Origin: Malachius bipustulatus
Taxonomy: Eukaryota; Arthropoda; Insecta; Coleoptera; Melyridae
Assembly: GCA_910589415.1 (NCBI GenBank)
Contig: OU342638.1
Location: forward strand, 35,003,579 to 35,067,578
Direction of reading: 5' to 3'
Length of the DNA: 64,000 bases
This document shows positions 1 through 11,079 of this stretch, in pieces. Numbering within the stretch: position 1 is the first letter of the stretch; each line of letters starts with the position of its first letter. Below the pieces are notes generated by a model. That model had not been told where the DNA came from and ran no database searches. It was given only the letters and a program-made list of their open reading frames with translations. Both the position numbers and the translations under genes were made by a program.

Positions 1-84
1 TTTGATGCTAGTGAACAAAAGAAAAACTGTGTTAAGTAAATAAACAAGAAGAGGTGTCATAAAATTTGGATACAATACCGACTT

Positions 85-315
85 TTATTGACCTGTATTC
101 AATTGTTGGATGATGGCGTGCGGATTTGGGTTACCACCTGATTGAAGACTGTAGAATTGCATATTGGCCCCTTCTCGAACAGATGGAGTGACAGGATACC
201 GTTGGGCTAGTTCTGGACCATTTGCAGCATCGGTGACGGCGACATCGGGGACGGCGGTGTTGGAGGCGGCGTTGACGAGGGCGGCGGCATTGGTGGTTGA
301 CTGTAGATCTGACAT
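85..315 (-). CDS. Small hypothetical protein, 76 aa
   Basis: A complete ATG-to-TAA reading frame of 76 codons, rich in Ala, Asn, Thr and Val in its first half. I see no signal peptide, membrane segment or recognised domain, and I do not recognise the family. The stop codon TAA lies inside an AATAAA on the minus strand (around 82-87), so if this is a gene its poly(A) signal would overlap the stop and the 3' UTR would be very short. Codon use (many GCC, GTC and GAC third-position C) looks coding-like compared with the AT-rich flanks. It could also be the last exon of a larger gene, because CAG acceptor-like sites sit just inside the ATG. Moderate confidence that it is coding, none in function. 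Confidence 0.4.
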   Translation of the reverse strand: MSDLQSTTNAAALVNAASNTAVPDVAVTDAANGPELAQRYPVTPSVREGANMQFYSLQSGGNPNPHAIIQQLNTGQ

Positions 316-1960
316 TGCGGGGCAGTGGCGAGACTTGGCAGTGACTTGACTGATTGACGGTGTTGTTACTTATCAACAGAAAACTTCTCGAGGGAAACTG
401 TTATAGGAAATCCCAAATCAGTCAAACCTGACAGCTATAATCGGCTCTCTTGGGTAGTTAAGCGTTCCAGAATGACTGGCTCTCTTAAATAGACAAGCTT
501 TCCAAATTACAGGGCAGGTCTTGGCATGAAGATAGAAATAGGTATATTCGGCGTATGGTATAGGTAATGAGAGGATGAGTTACTTCTTCTAGGCGGAGAA
601 TTGCTTCTTTCTAGGCTTAGTAACTCGGGTGTTTCAGGATCTGGATCAGATTTCTGAATGAATTTCTCATGAAAAATCCAGCCTATTTATAGTTGAGACA
701 TCCCTTGTCTTCATCCGATGTATTGTATTCGACTTCCGTTACTTCTTTACCGTTATGAGCTTGCTTTGTGTTTTATCCGAGAAACCAAATTATTTCAGCT
801 TTCCCTGCTTTTCTGGGATCGGGAAAGCAGCTGAAAGTATGTGTATGAGAATTTTCTATAGGTAGGTGTTTTTTCTTCAGGTCGAAATTCGCATTTTAAC
901 GGGTTAATTAGCGGTTTTAGGTTTATTGATTGTTTAAACTTTATTCGTTTATTCTGGTGCTGTCTGTGATGGGATTTTCTTAATTGATATCTTCAAATTT
1001 GAGCATTTATCAGGGGTAGCTGTGTATGAAAATTCGCTGGCTTATCTAGACGTTTTCGGGTAGTTTTCATTGTTTCAAATGTTTAATTGGAGTTTTCAAG
1101 GGTTTTCCGTGTTGATAACTGGTTTCTGGTATTTTTCTCAAGTTGTCTAACTTATTCACTATCATCATGTAAAATTTCGAAGGTGTAGCTTGATTTCAAT
1201 AATTTTCTTTACTTACATCTTGTATGAATGATGGTACAGCTTGATTCTGCTATGTTGCCACGTAGTCCATCTCGTCATTTAATTTATATATTTAATTTTT
1301 ATTTTAATTAATTTTGAAAAGAGTTTGCCATACCTAGGGGTGGTCTACTTCAAGATGAAGCTAATAGGAAGTATGGTGTTCAACATCAGCTCTAAAAAAC
1401 AATTTATTCTAGCGCATTTAGGTATGCTTTTGTGAAATTTCAGTTTTTTTTGTTTATATGAAAAAAAATTGTTTAGATATTGTGATATTGAATAAAAATA
1501 GGTGACGATATTTTTTACAGTCTAAAATTTAAGAGGATCTGGATTTATAATACAGGGGGTGCAAAACTATTACACAACAAACCACTGAACTCAGCCCTAG
1601 GCAGGCAGGCAAATTATCTGTATGCAATACTTGTGCGACCTGTATATAAAAAAAACACACACTCCTTATTAATCGTTTATCTGAGATTACATATAAAATT
1701 TTATCATCTAAAACTCTAAAGTACACCATAAAATCGTATTCGATTCATTCGATCTTTCCACCTTATAAACTACTTTTTTCCGCAATCATATCGAGAGCTG
1801 AAATACAAATACTTTAATGTAGTAAAAACAAAACGTAAACATACACTGATAAAAACAACTACTTCATCATAATATTAATAATAAATTCCTCACTACGGCA
1901 GCCTAAGACTTGCCACACAAACAATCTCAATCCCCATCCCTTCTCGAAAACACCCTAATC
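316..1960. other. Intergenic, AT-rich, no gene seen
   Basis: Mostly AT-rich sequence between the small ORF and the 3' end of Snr1. Open frames here are short and lack recognisable protein similarity. The part next to 1960 is probably the Snr1 3' UTR, but no clear AATAAA was found close to the stop. Confidence 0.5.
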
Positions 1961-3737
1961 CTACCACGCAGGCGTCGTATTAGCCAACCGCCTGATCCTC
2001 CTCGTGTTCCTATCCTGATCCCGGATCTTCTTCTCCATTTCGGCGTCCGTCAGCGTCTCCAGGAACGGGGCCCACTGGTCCGACTCGCCGGCCGCCCTGA
2101 ACGGCACCTCCACAGTCGGCAGGGGGCTCTCGCTGAAGGCGTACGTCCGCTGATGCCAGGAGAGCTGGCCGCGGATGCTGTAGGCGATCGCGGTCACGAA
2201 TTCGCCCCCTAAGCCCAGCTCGGAGCAGAGCTTCAGGGCAAACTGTTCGGGGCAGTTGTTCTTCTCGCTCATGTCCCACTCCACCTGTTTTCAGAGATCA
2301 ATCAAGTTAAGTTGAGGGAGAATTAAGAATTAATTAAGGCATCACACCTGGTCGACCAGGGAAGTGTTCCCGACGTGAATGTTCAGTTTGATGATGACGC
2401 GTTGATCGCTGGATTCTTCAATCAGAGGCGGTTCAGGTAGGAAAGCGTCAAGTTGTTGGCGAATCGCCTGAGCGATCGCCGGGACAAACGAGATGGGATT
2501 GAGATCCAGATCGTCGCAGAGTACCTCGGCAAACTGTTCCGGACTTATCAGGCTCTCTGAGGAAGTTAAAAAAACTTGAGCACTTGTCAAACGATGCAAT
2601 TTTAATTACCGTTCTTATTCCAAGTGAAAGTGTCTCTTAGCTTCTGCCCTTCGATTTCCATGTCGAGTCGGATTGGGACCAAAATTTCAGCCGAAAGACC
2701 GTTTTCGATGTTAGTCTGCGGATCGGTGTCGTCGAAACATAGCGGGAACGTTCGTACCTTTAAAACAAGAGGTTATGTTAAACGGAAAACTGGTCAGATA
2801 AGGTGTCACCTTTTTGGCCGCGACTCTGTTTCGGTTGATGGGCGTGGCTTGCGGAACGGCGTCCAGGTGACTCGAATTCGGCAACGAAGGAACCCATTGC
2901 ATCGACTTCTTCGATTTTCCCTCTCTCGGCAAGGGGGGCTCCGATGTGTGTACAGAGACTGCTTTGTACCTTCAAGAAATGGTAAAAGAAACCATATAAA
3001 GTATGATGTTTGAAAATAATTGCAATTAATGAACTCACATAGCTGGTGTCAGATAAACAACTGAATGAAATGAAGCAAAATTAATAATTATCAATTACGA
3101 TTGTGAGATAAGGAAAAAATTATCATATTATTGAGATTAATCATATCAGTTGATTTGACTACAAAAAAATTATGTTGAAATAATATTTTTAAAAACAATT
3201 AATTCTCTCATGTATTTTCAACTGTATCTCCATCTCACTCTAAAGCATAGAAACTACTATCTTCATTCCTTTTATTTCATTATTTTCGAGCTACAGTAGA
3301 GGAATAAAGCTTCAGGATCTGGGAAAAAAGCTTCAACAATTCTGTAAGTTCCCGAAAGAACTGGGAATAAAGCTCAGGAACTAACAGAAAATCTGAGTTT
3401 TTTATTTACTTGTCGTCTCGCCCCTCTATTACATCTTCAACCTCGCTAGCCCTCAGCAAGGACACGCTGCTGGCCAGTACGTGTTGACTGAGCCCCAGAT
3501 CCATGAGTCGCTTCCTCTCTTCATTCGTAATGGACCGACGGAACATCCCGGGGTACTTCTTGTAGAGAGACCCCCGGAAGAGTCTGAGGTAGTTTCCCAC
3601 CTATAGAATAAATACACCGTTGAAGGGTTTGCGTTTACAGCAAGTGGGGCACTCACCTCTGACCCGACACAATAGTATTCCCCATTTTCTTCCAACTGAA
3701 AGCTGACTGGTTTCTCACCATAGGTCCTGATTGCCAT
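1961..3737 (-). CDS. Snr1: Snr1 / SMARCB1 (SNF5, INI1) BAF-complex core subunit
   Basis: Core subunit of the SWI/SNF (BAP/PBAP) chromatin remodeller, acting in the nucleus. Six coding exons with GT-AG introns: 3737-3657, 3600-3410, 2969-2810, 2757-2610, 2556-2348 and 2284-1961. They join in frame to 370 aa, the usual length of insect Snr1. Exons 1-2 encode the N-terminal winged-helix region ([16 protein letters not shown], then [18 protein letters not shown]). Exon 3 has the conserved [16 protein letters not shown] segment. Exons 4-6 hold the two SNF5 repeats ([14 protein letters not shown] in exon 4, [20 protein letters not shown] in exon 5, [15 protein letters not shown] in exon 6). The conserved C-terminus ends [12 protein letters not shown]. 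The start ATG at 3737 matches the MALRTYG-type start known for fly Snr1. It is divergent from RpS14, about 2 kb away. Identification is very secure from family knowledge. Confidence 0.96.
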
Positions 3738-5426
3738 TGTTTCTACGCGAAAAAGGTACCGGTTTAAGGTTAAATACTGTAATGTAGGAAATTAAAACAT
3801 AAATACCGTAATTCCTGTATTAAAAGTGCTCCTGATTTGATATTCGGTGTTTTGTTCTTAATTAAATAATAATGTAAATTTACATCAATAATAAATTTTT
3901 TGTAAAATAAGTAAATCAAATCATAAGCAAAAAGCATAAACATTAAACAACAAACTTCGATGACGGACTACATTATGGATTGTATCTGTCAACAATGTCA
4001 ATTATTGACATTTTTTGTCATTGTTTATTTTGCAGAAATCTAAACCGAGCTCTAGCTCTAGTTAGTGCCATTTTGTTTTCTCCGGTATTTCAAAATGGAG
4101 GATTTTGGAGAGGTTAATAAAATATTATTCCTTGTAATAAGTTTGATGCCTTAAAATTCAGTTTTTAAATATAATAGTTTTATGGAAATAAGTAGAGTTG
4201 GGATGTTTAAACTGTAAAGATATTAATTTTTATGTTAAGATCGTAATAATAATTATGATTAATAATGTTTCATTAATTTATTATATTTAATATAAATTGC
4301 GTAAAAGTGGTTTTGTCTTTTTTTATTTTTTTATGATTATTCATAATACCTGCTCCTTATCTTCAGTTTTTTGCGCTCAGACAGGATCGTTACACTTATT
4401 TTTGTTCCAAGAAACACTTGATTTTCACAATAAATATTCAATTATTGTTGAAGCAACACTTTGTTTTTGATAGACTTGTTTCGTTAGATTTTTTTCAAGA
4501 AGAAATCACAAATCCATAATAATTAAATAATATACCTAATTTCAATGTCATTCTTGAATTTTTGCATTACCGTTTAATTCTTAATCAATTTAATCGAATT
4601 TTATATTGATTAAAAAATACTACCGCATTTCGAAAACAAAAATACTCAAATGCGAGTAATGTTCATTTTTATTACAATTAAAATCTATTATAAAACATTT
4701 TAAAGTAGATAATGTACGAGTATATTACATAAGACATTACAAACTAAAATATATAATAAACAACAACAATAAACAAACAACTTTAATTTAAAAACAACTG
4801 GAATGGTATAAATGTATAATGCCAGAGACAACAATGGGTACGTTCACCTGACGTCAACTGTTGATAATAGCAGCGCAAAACGGTTGAGTGTTAGTTGTTG
4901 CAACATGTTGGAAATAGTCTGAACGCATTGTTGAGATCGAGAGATATGTGACATGTTTCTGGATACGATTCAAGTTCATAGAAATAATTATTTTCATTTA
5001 TTTGTCGCTGATAGTATCAGGAGCATTCTTGCTTGCAGCTTTTACTTCCCACTTTGCGCATGTCCGCAATATATACGTTGACTGTGCTGAGCGTGAAATA
5101 TTTACGCTCACAAAAATACTCAACAGTTTAGCAACGGTTGTAAGTGAGCGGTATGTCTGAACACAAGCGCTATCTCAACAACTCAACAGTTGACGTGATG
5201 ACGTCAGGTGAACGTACCCATTGTTTCTACTTTCTCCAATGGTATGATGTATGATCCATTGCTGTGTTAGGTAAGTGATGCGCAAATATGAGAGCATATC
5301 TACTATTTAGATCAGCTTCTCAATGAAATGAGGGTTTCTGTGTCTGCAACTTTCTACCTTTGACACTGACATCTGACAGTTTTACAGAAATAGAAATCTC
5401 AATTAGGCAGAAGCAGAAGTAGAAGT
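3738..5426. other. Divergent intergenic region between Snr1 and RpS14
   Basis: This stretch holds the upstream regions of Snr1 (minus) and RpS14 (plus). It is very AT-rich. Apart from the terminal-inverted-repeat element at 4830-5225 I see no gene. The 70-aa frame at 4948-5160 lies inside that element and has no recognisable domain. Confidence 0.6.
4830..5225. mobile_element. MITE-like terminal-inverted-repeat element, about 396 bp
   Basis: The left end AACAATGGGTACGTTCACCT and the right end are exact inverted copies for about 26 bp (AACAATGGGTACGTTCACCTGACGTC). The match resumes with TCAACTGTTGA after a short insertion in the right arm. No transposase is encoded. I could not find a convincing target-site duplication, so the superfamily is open. 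It sits in the Snr1/RpS14 divergent region, about 200 bp upstream of the inferred RpS14 start. Confidence 0.75.
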
Positions 5427-5440
5427 CTTTCAGCACGTTA
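5420..5440 (+). promoter_or_regulatory. Candidate TCT/TOP initiator of RpS14
   Basis: A pyrimidine-centred GTCTTTCAG at 5425-5433 fits the TCT (polypyrimidine) initiator used by metazoan ribosomal protein genes. It lies upstream of a likely non-coding first exon that ends at a GTAAGT donor near 5505. Transcription start is inferred, not observed. Confidence 0.35.
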
Positions 5441-5801
5441 GCTCTAAAAGTTCGCGTGTTTCTTTATCAATTTTTAGGAAAACTCGACTTATTAAGATAT
5501 AATGTAAGTTATTTAACTACTTTCCTCGCATATTAGTACATTTTTAATAAATTCATCAAGTTTCCAGAGGTCTCTTTCATGATATTTAAAGCTTTATACT
5601 CTTAACCTATAAAACATGCCCACTTTTAATAATTAACGGCCTTATTGGATACTCCTGCACTTGTACCCCATTTTCGAAAGTCACTGGAAAAGAAACCAAT
5701 TTCACCCTCCTGCTGCGAAAACATAAACTCACAATTTATTTATTGTTGCGTATACTGATCAAAACCCTTGAAATCTCTTACAGTTGACAAGCTAACCAAC
5801 A

Positions 5802-6326
<525 letters not shown>

Positions 6327-6361
6327 ATTTTTATGAGTTTCATAATGTGGTTTGTTTGATA

Positions 6362-6367
6362 AATAAA
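6362..6367 (+). terminator. RpS14 poly(A) signal
   Basis: An AATAAA lies 36 bp after the RpS14 stop codon, with GT/T-rich sequence just downstream (TTTGGGTGATTTTATTG). Confidence 0.7.
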
Positions 6368-6510
6368 TGGTCATTTGGGTGATTTTATTGATTTTGTTTT
6401 CCTGTATGTAAAGCCCCGATTAAAAAAAATCAACCCTGGCCCTCAATGTACTTTAACCGGCCTGAAGTGAAAAATATTTTGACATGTAGTGAAACTAAAT
6501 TTAGTGTAAA

Positions 6511-7023
6511 ACACGGTGTAAGATATATAGGTGAGTGAACGAAGCACGTATTTCAACAGTAAAGCGCGCGACGAAAACCTGAACCTCAGTGTATGAGAGA
6601 GTCTTGCCAGCTGGGCTCTGACCTCTTGCTCTTACACATGCAAATTGCCATTATCAGGGTGTCATGCTACTCAATTTTATTTTTTTCTGAAGAAGCGATA
6701 AGCAAACATGGGTAGAAACTGTGATTTGCCTAATTGTAGAAGTTGATGCGATGAAACTATAACGGGTATTTCATCGAGTCACATTTTAACATTTAAATAT
6801 TAATAAAATTAGAACATAAGAGCACGCGTTTATCAGCGAATATGCGTGAATCATTTATGCTAGCGCTTGTGCGCTTGTCCGAGAGAAGAGTACGGCAGAA
6901 CTAACCATTGCGAGCGAGAGCAACAAAACAAATGGGTAAAACCGATGTAACGTGACGAGTGGTGACGATATCGGGTCGCACTGGGGAGTCTTGTTCTAAC
7001 ACCTTAGTTATCTTACACCGTGG
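6511..7023. repeat. Inverted-repeat pair flanking about 0.5 kb, possible old MITE
   Basis: ACACGGTGTAAGATA at 6511-6525 recurs inverted at 7009-7023 (14 of 15). The interior has no ORF with similarity I can name. No target-site duplication was found, so this is only a candidate element. Confidence 0.4.
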
Positions 7024-7026
7024 TGT

Positions 7027-8153
7027 AAAAGAACCAAAAATCAGTTAAATACTTGGTGGAGCAGACTTATTAAACATGGTTCTTAGCTTTATAATGGTCC
7101 AGAGTAACTTTTCCCGGGAATTCGTCCACAATTACGGTAGTTATGTGTTACCGCTCCAATTTTGGATGTTACTGATGATTCCCATAACCCGAGGTTCCCA
7201 AATTAATCATAGCTTGAAACATAAGCTGTGGAGTAAGTTTCACTGGACCATGAAATATGGTTTGTTTGAAAAGAATAAAAGAAACAACAATTACAAGTTC
7301 TTTGGCTTTTATTTATTACATAAAGTGCAGCAGAACAACACATTGCTAATAAAATATGAGCTATGAACAAGTAAATATGTATAGTAACATTGATCTAGTA
7401 CATAATAGGAAATTATCGTTTAAAATATGTTACATGCAAGGGGTTGAGGAGAGTTGTGAGCAAATTGGTTTAAAAAATAGCATTCTTGTTAAAATTTGTC
7501 CCAAAAATAGTGAGCATAAAAATCTTGACACACGGTTGCCATTAATTTGAGTCTGAGAGTCTGAAGTGCATGATGTGAACCGATTAGTGGACTTGTTTAC
7601 AATCAGCAGCAGATAAAAACAAAAAACTCTTATCTTCAGTCTTTCAACTGATGGTCTTTTTTATGTGTATGTATGTACAATCGTTAATAATACTGTTGGT
7701 AATTGTGGCACAAGCTGGCAAAATTCTAGCACAAGCTTGAGCATCTAGACCGGAAGGATACAAGACAATTATTACAGTTACAACAATACTTTAACGATCG
7801 CTTATAATATTTTATAAAAGTGGCTAGTTTCAGTTATTATTATTAAACCAGAGTTACGTTTCGCATTAATAAATAAATTATCTAACATCTCTTATATTGT
7901 TGTTTTAGAATTTAGACTCTTTTAATAAGTAACATTTACAAAAATATACCTCCCAACAATTAATAATGAGCATTCAACTAATAAAAAAAAACTGACTAGA
8001 CTAAAAATATATACAAAAACAGACAAAAAAACGAGATAAGAATACCTCCGACATGCAGGTAGGTAAATTGCCCCCCCATAACGAACGAAACGAAATTACG
8101 TAACGACAACTGAGGTTAAAGTGGTCTTTGAGTAGTCTCCAACGGGTACGTTC
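7027..8153. other. Intergenic, no gene seen
   Basis: AT-rich sequence with two short plus-strand frames (7076-7366 and 7356-7550) that show no recognisable domain, splice context or codon bias. The part closest to 8153 is probably the 3' UTR of the minus-strand DUF1397 gene. Confidence 0.5.
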
Positions 8154-11079
8154 TTAAATTCCCAATATCGATTCCTTGGCAAGAACCGCTATCGCTAAGA
8201 GCCCCATCATCAAGGTACCATTCAGGAGAGTCGCAGCGGAGCTGCCGTTCTCAGGTAAGCATGGTTTCTCTAAAGCAAAGAACAACCGTTTCACCAGGAT
8301 GAAAAAAGTGTTTGTACTGCGGCACTTTTGAGATATTATATCCGCGAAACAGGTTTCCGCTAATTTCAGATCTCTGAAAAACAAACCAATTGAATGAACT
8401 CAAGCACGGTTTCATTAATAATAATAATAATAATATATTACCGGCATAGTTCTTCTTTTTTCACGTGATTCTGAGACGGTCCCAGGATTTTCGAGAAGCA
8501 CTTCTCAACAGCCGGGTTTGTTTCGTTGCTTTTCAAGGCAGTCAAACATTCCTGTCCGTCCTTACTGAAGAACACTGTTGAAAAGAATGACGATTAGGAG
8601 AGCGTGCACGTATAAAAATGACGCTCGTTAACTTACTGTTGATATTCTCGGTCTCCCTGTAGCAGATAAATTCGAGGAACCCGTTAAAAGAGTCGACGGC
8701 GAACTTCTTCAGGAAGGTCTCGTCCGGAGCTAGGCAGTGACTGAACTCGTCCATGACGTGCGTGACGCCGTTTTTCAGTATCACCGTTTCCTTGTGGCAG
8801 AAGTGTTCGGGGTTTTGGGTTATGTAGGAAAATTTCAGATCCATGTTGGCTGTAAATTCATCGACGGCAATCTGATGCAAAAAAAATATGATTGTGAACG
8901 TGGTGTACACTTCATGTATACCACGTTCAATATCTTATGATTTTTTTGGTTAGATATTATAATTCCAACTTTCAATATCTTATGATTTTTTTGGTTAGAT
9001 ATTATAATTCCAACTTGAATGAAAAAAAGGATGATGGTCTTGAATGTGAGGATAATAATAATTATAGTCCTTCCTCTTTAAATTCTAACCCGAATGGGAT
9101 AGAACTTTGGTATAAAAGTTAAATTTAAAAAGCTACTTTTTGACATAAAACTGGTGTGTGAAAAATTAAAGATGATATTGATATTGCCAGTCCCTGTCAA
9201 TTTCAAAATTTTGGGGGGCATAGGGGGCCATGTATATGAGACCTAATTTTTAATAGTATTTCAATTATCTACACAAAAATCATGTGCTAGTTTTCAATTT
9301 TGACAGTCTGTGTGTGTCAGTAAAGACGTTTACTGACACAGTACTGTCTGCAACCTTATCTTTGGCATTTGGCATAATTTTGATGTCAAAAAGTGTTGAA
9401 TTAAAGATGGGGAAGGAGGGAGGGGACTTTAAACATATTTTTTATTTTCATTTTTTTTATCTGGACAATTAAAATAAAATTTTGAGTGTGACAGAGATTT
9501 CAACGACATCTTTGACATCAGTGTAAGTTAAAAAAAAACAGTTCAATTTTCAATTCATGCTATTCTGACTAAATAGCTTGATCAAAGCTAAAGGCCATAA
9601 ATTCTAAAGAAGAAGAATTCATCTTTTACCAAAGTACTTTCTCGTTCGGTTGAGAATTGGAAAAAAAGGGGGCGAATTTTATTATTATAAAGGTCCTGAC
9701 TGTATAAAGGCGCATTCTGTTCTGAGAAGGTATAAAATTCACTGTGATTTACAGGGTGTTCATAAATTGGTGCATAAACTGTTGATAGCACTGCTATTTT
9801 ATAGAAAAATTTAGGAGGATTGCTGATTGTCTTAACAAATAAATTTTATATAAATTTAGAGCAGTTTTCTCCTTTTCCTTCTTATTCTCTCTTGTTGATA
9901 AGATTAGGAGAGATACTTCACTCCTCAAAATAACAATTACTTCAATTTAAAGTTAAAAGTGTTAACAGGAATTTTAAAAGCTCCAAGACCGAGACAAACG
10001 TCTTGAATTTTAAAAATCTGACTGCTTTAAGTATAGCAAAACCCAAATTATTTAAAAGTTTAGGAATTGTGAACCTCGCAATGCTGGAATATGACCCACT
10101 TTTTTGGCTCTATAAGTCGCTATTTTGAATTTTTCAACAAAACAGTAGAACTAATTTTCTGAATTCAGTGTCACGAATTACGATTTATATGATGCAGCAA
10201 CTCAAGCTTCTGTCTTAGTTGGATCCAAAATGGCGACAGTTTGGAGTGTTTAACCACAGAATAGGTACAATCAGAATATAAACTTCAATAAAAATACCGA
10301 GTTCGCGCATCTACTCGGCGCATAGAAATCCGCCATGATTTGAGATGAGCTTTCATTCGTTTTGAATGCGGGCCCACAGAATAGAATTGTACCTATTCTG
10401 TGGCGGGCCTGCGTTTCTACTCAAAAGCAATGGCCGCTAGAGGTGTGGCTTGTCTCTAAAAGATCAAAGGCGTCGCCGGCGAGTTTAGCTTCTGATTGTG
10501 TCTATTCTGTGGTTTAACCTTGGAAAACTTTTAAAACCACATGATATAAACTTAAAAAAAAACTACATTTTTGGCAAAAATTGGACCTTTTCAAGGTTGA
10601 ACTTTGTGGCTTGCCGCCATTTTGGAGCCAAATGATGAATCCAAAATGGCGTTAAATCGGAGTGTTTTACCTTGAAAACTTTTGAAACCGCACGAGTTAA
10701 ATCTTTTTGTATCAACAACTGTGCAGGTTTTTTCATACAATATACAATAATGCATAAATTTCTATATTTTTGTCACAAACTTGGCAATTTTCAAGGTTAA
10801 ACTTTTTTGGATTGCCGCCATTTTGGAGCCAAATAATGAGGCATAAATTTGCTTGAATTCTTTGAATGAGCTGATTCTTTGACGTGGAGGAAGGAGAGAT
10901 AAGGTTTTATGTTAAAAAAGCACTGAAAACTCCAAAATTACCGGAATGGGATCAAAAAATGATATTCGTCAATAATGGATGAAGAAATACAATTACCTTG
11001 ACTTTATCTGCCTGCTCGACGTTACATTTGTTGTACAGGTAAGTAATGATAGCTGATTCTTCTTCTGTGCCTCCCAAAC
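8154..11079 (-). CDS. DUF1397 secreted protein (27-kDa hemolymph glycoprotein-like), 5' incomplete
   Basis: Four exons are readable: 11079-10997, 8871-8637, 8574-8442 and 8373-8154, with matching phases (1, 0, 1, 2) and GT-AG sites. Together they encode about 223 aa ending at a TAA. Cysteine spacing fits DUF1397, the insect 27-kDa hemolymph protein family: YLYNKCNVEQADKVK, then FCHKETVILKNGVTHVMDEF and FLEFICYRETENIN, then GQECLTALKSNETNPAVEKC, then LKLAETCFADIISQKC. The protein ends in a small/polar stretch (NGSSAATLLNG) and a hydrophobic tail (LMMGLLAIAVLA). This resembles a GPI-anchor signal or a C-terminal membrane segment, which is unusual for a hemolymph member. The exon with the signal peptide was not found. 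It must lie upstream of 11079, possibly beyond the large LINE/gypsy insertion. Function of the family is unknown. Confidence 0.8.
8926..9015. repeat. Perfect tandem duplication of a 45-bp unit in an intron
   Basis: Bases 8926-8970 and 8971-9015 are identical (unit begins TTCAATATCTTATG). They directly follow a short inverted repeat (GAACGTGGTGTACAC against GTATACCACGTTC, 8896-8928), about 55 bp upstream of the exon acceptor at 8872 on the minus strand. The sequence identity implies a recent duplication. Confidence 0.9.
10226..10850. repeat. Diverged duplicated block, one copy split by a MITE
   Basis: Two copies share CCAAAATGGCG, GGAGTGTTT, CTTGGAAAACTTTT-like and TTGCCGCCATTTTGGAGCC landmarks in the same order. 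The first runs about 10226-10637 including the MITE, the second about 10638-10850. Copies differ by many substitutions, so the duplication is older than the MITE insertion. Confidence 0.7.
10254..10512. mobile_element. MITE, 259 bp, TSD TTTAA
   Basis: Terminal inverted repeats of 23 bp (CCACAGAATAGGTACAATC at the left, CCACAGAATAGACACAATC on the reverse strand of the right; 21 of 23 match). The element is flanked by TTTAA at 10249-10253 and 10513-10517. It contains an internal palindrome (CACAGAATAGAATTGTACC at about 10376 meeting CTATTCTGTGG). There is no coding capacity. The target duplication resembles TTAA-type elements but has an extra T on one side, so the superfamily is not certain. 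Confidence 0.85.

Larger units (their letters stand above)
9016..10996. other. DUF1397 gene intron, repeat-rich
   Basis: This is the intron between the exons at 8871 and 10997 (minus strand). It carries AT-rich unique sequence, a MITE at 10254-10512, and a diverged duplicated block of about 0.2 kb at about 10226-10850. Other frames here are short and unsupported. Confidence 0.6.

Noticed and set aside
4948..5160. 70-aa frame as a small membrane protein gene
   Set aside because: It lies wholly inside the terminal-inverted-repeat element; the hydrophobic stretch follows from AT-rich composition.
7076..7550. Two overlapping plus-strand frames as a gene
   Set aside because: No domain, no codon bias, no splice or poly(A) context.
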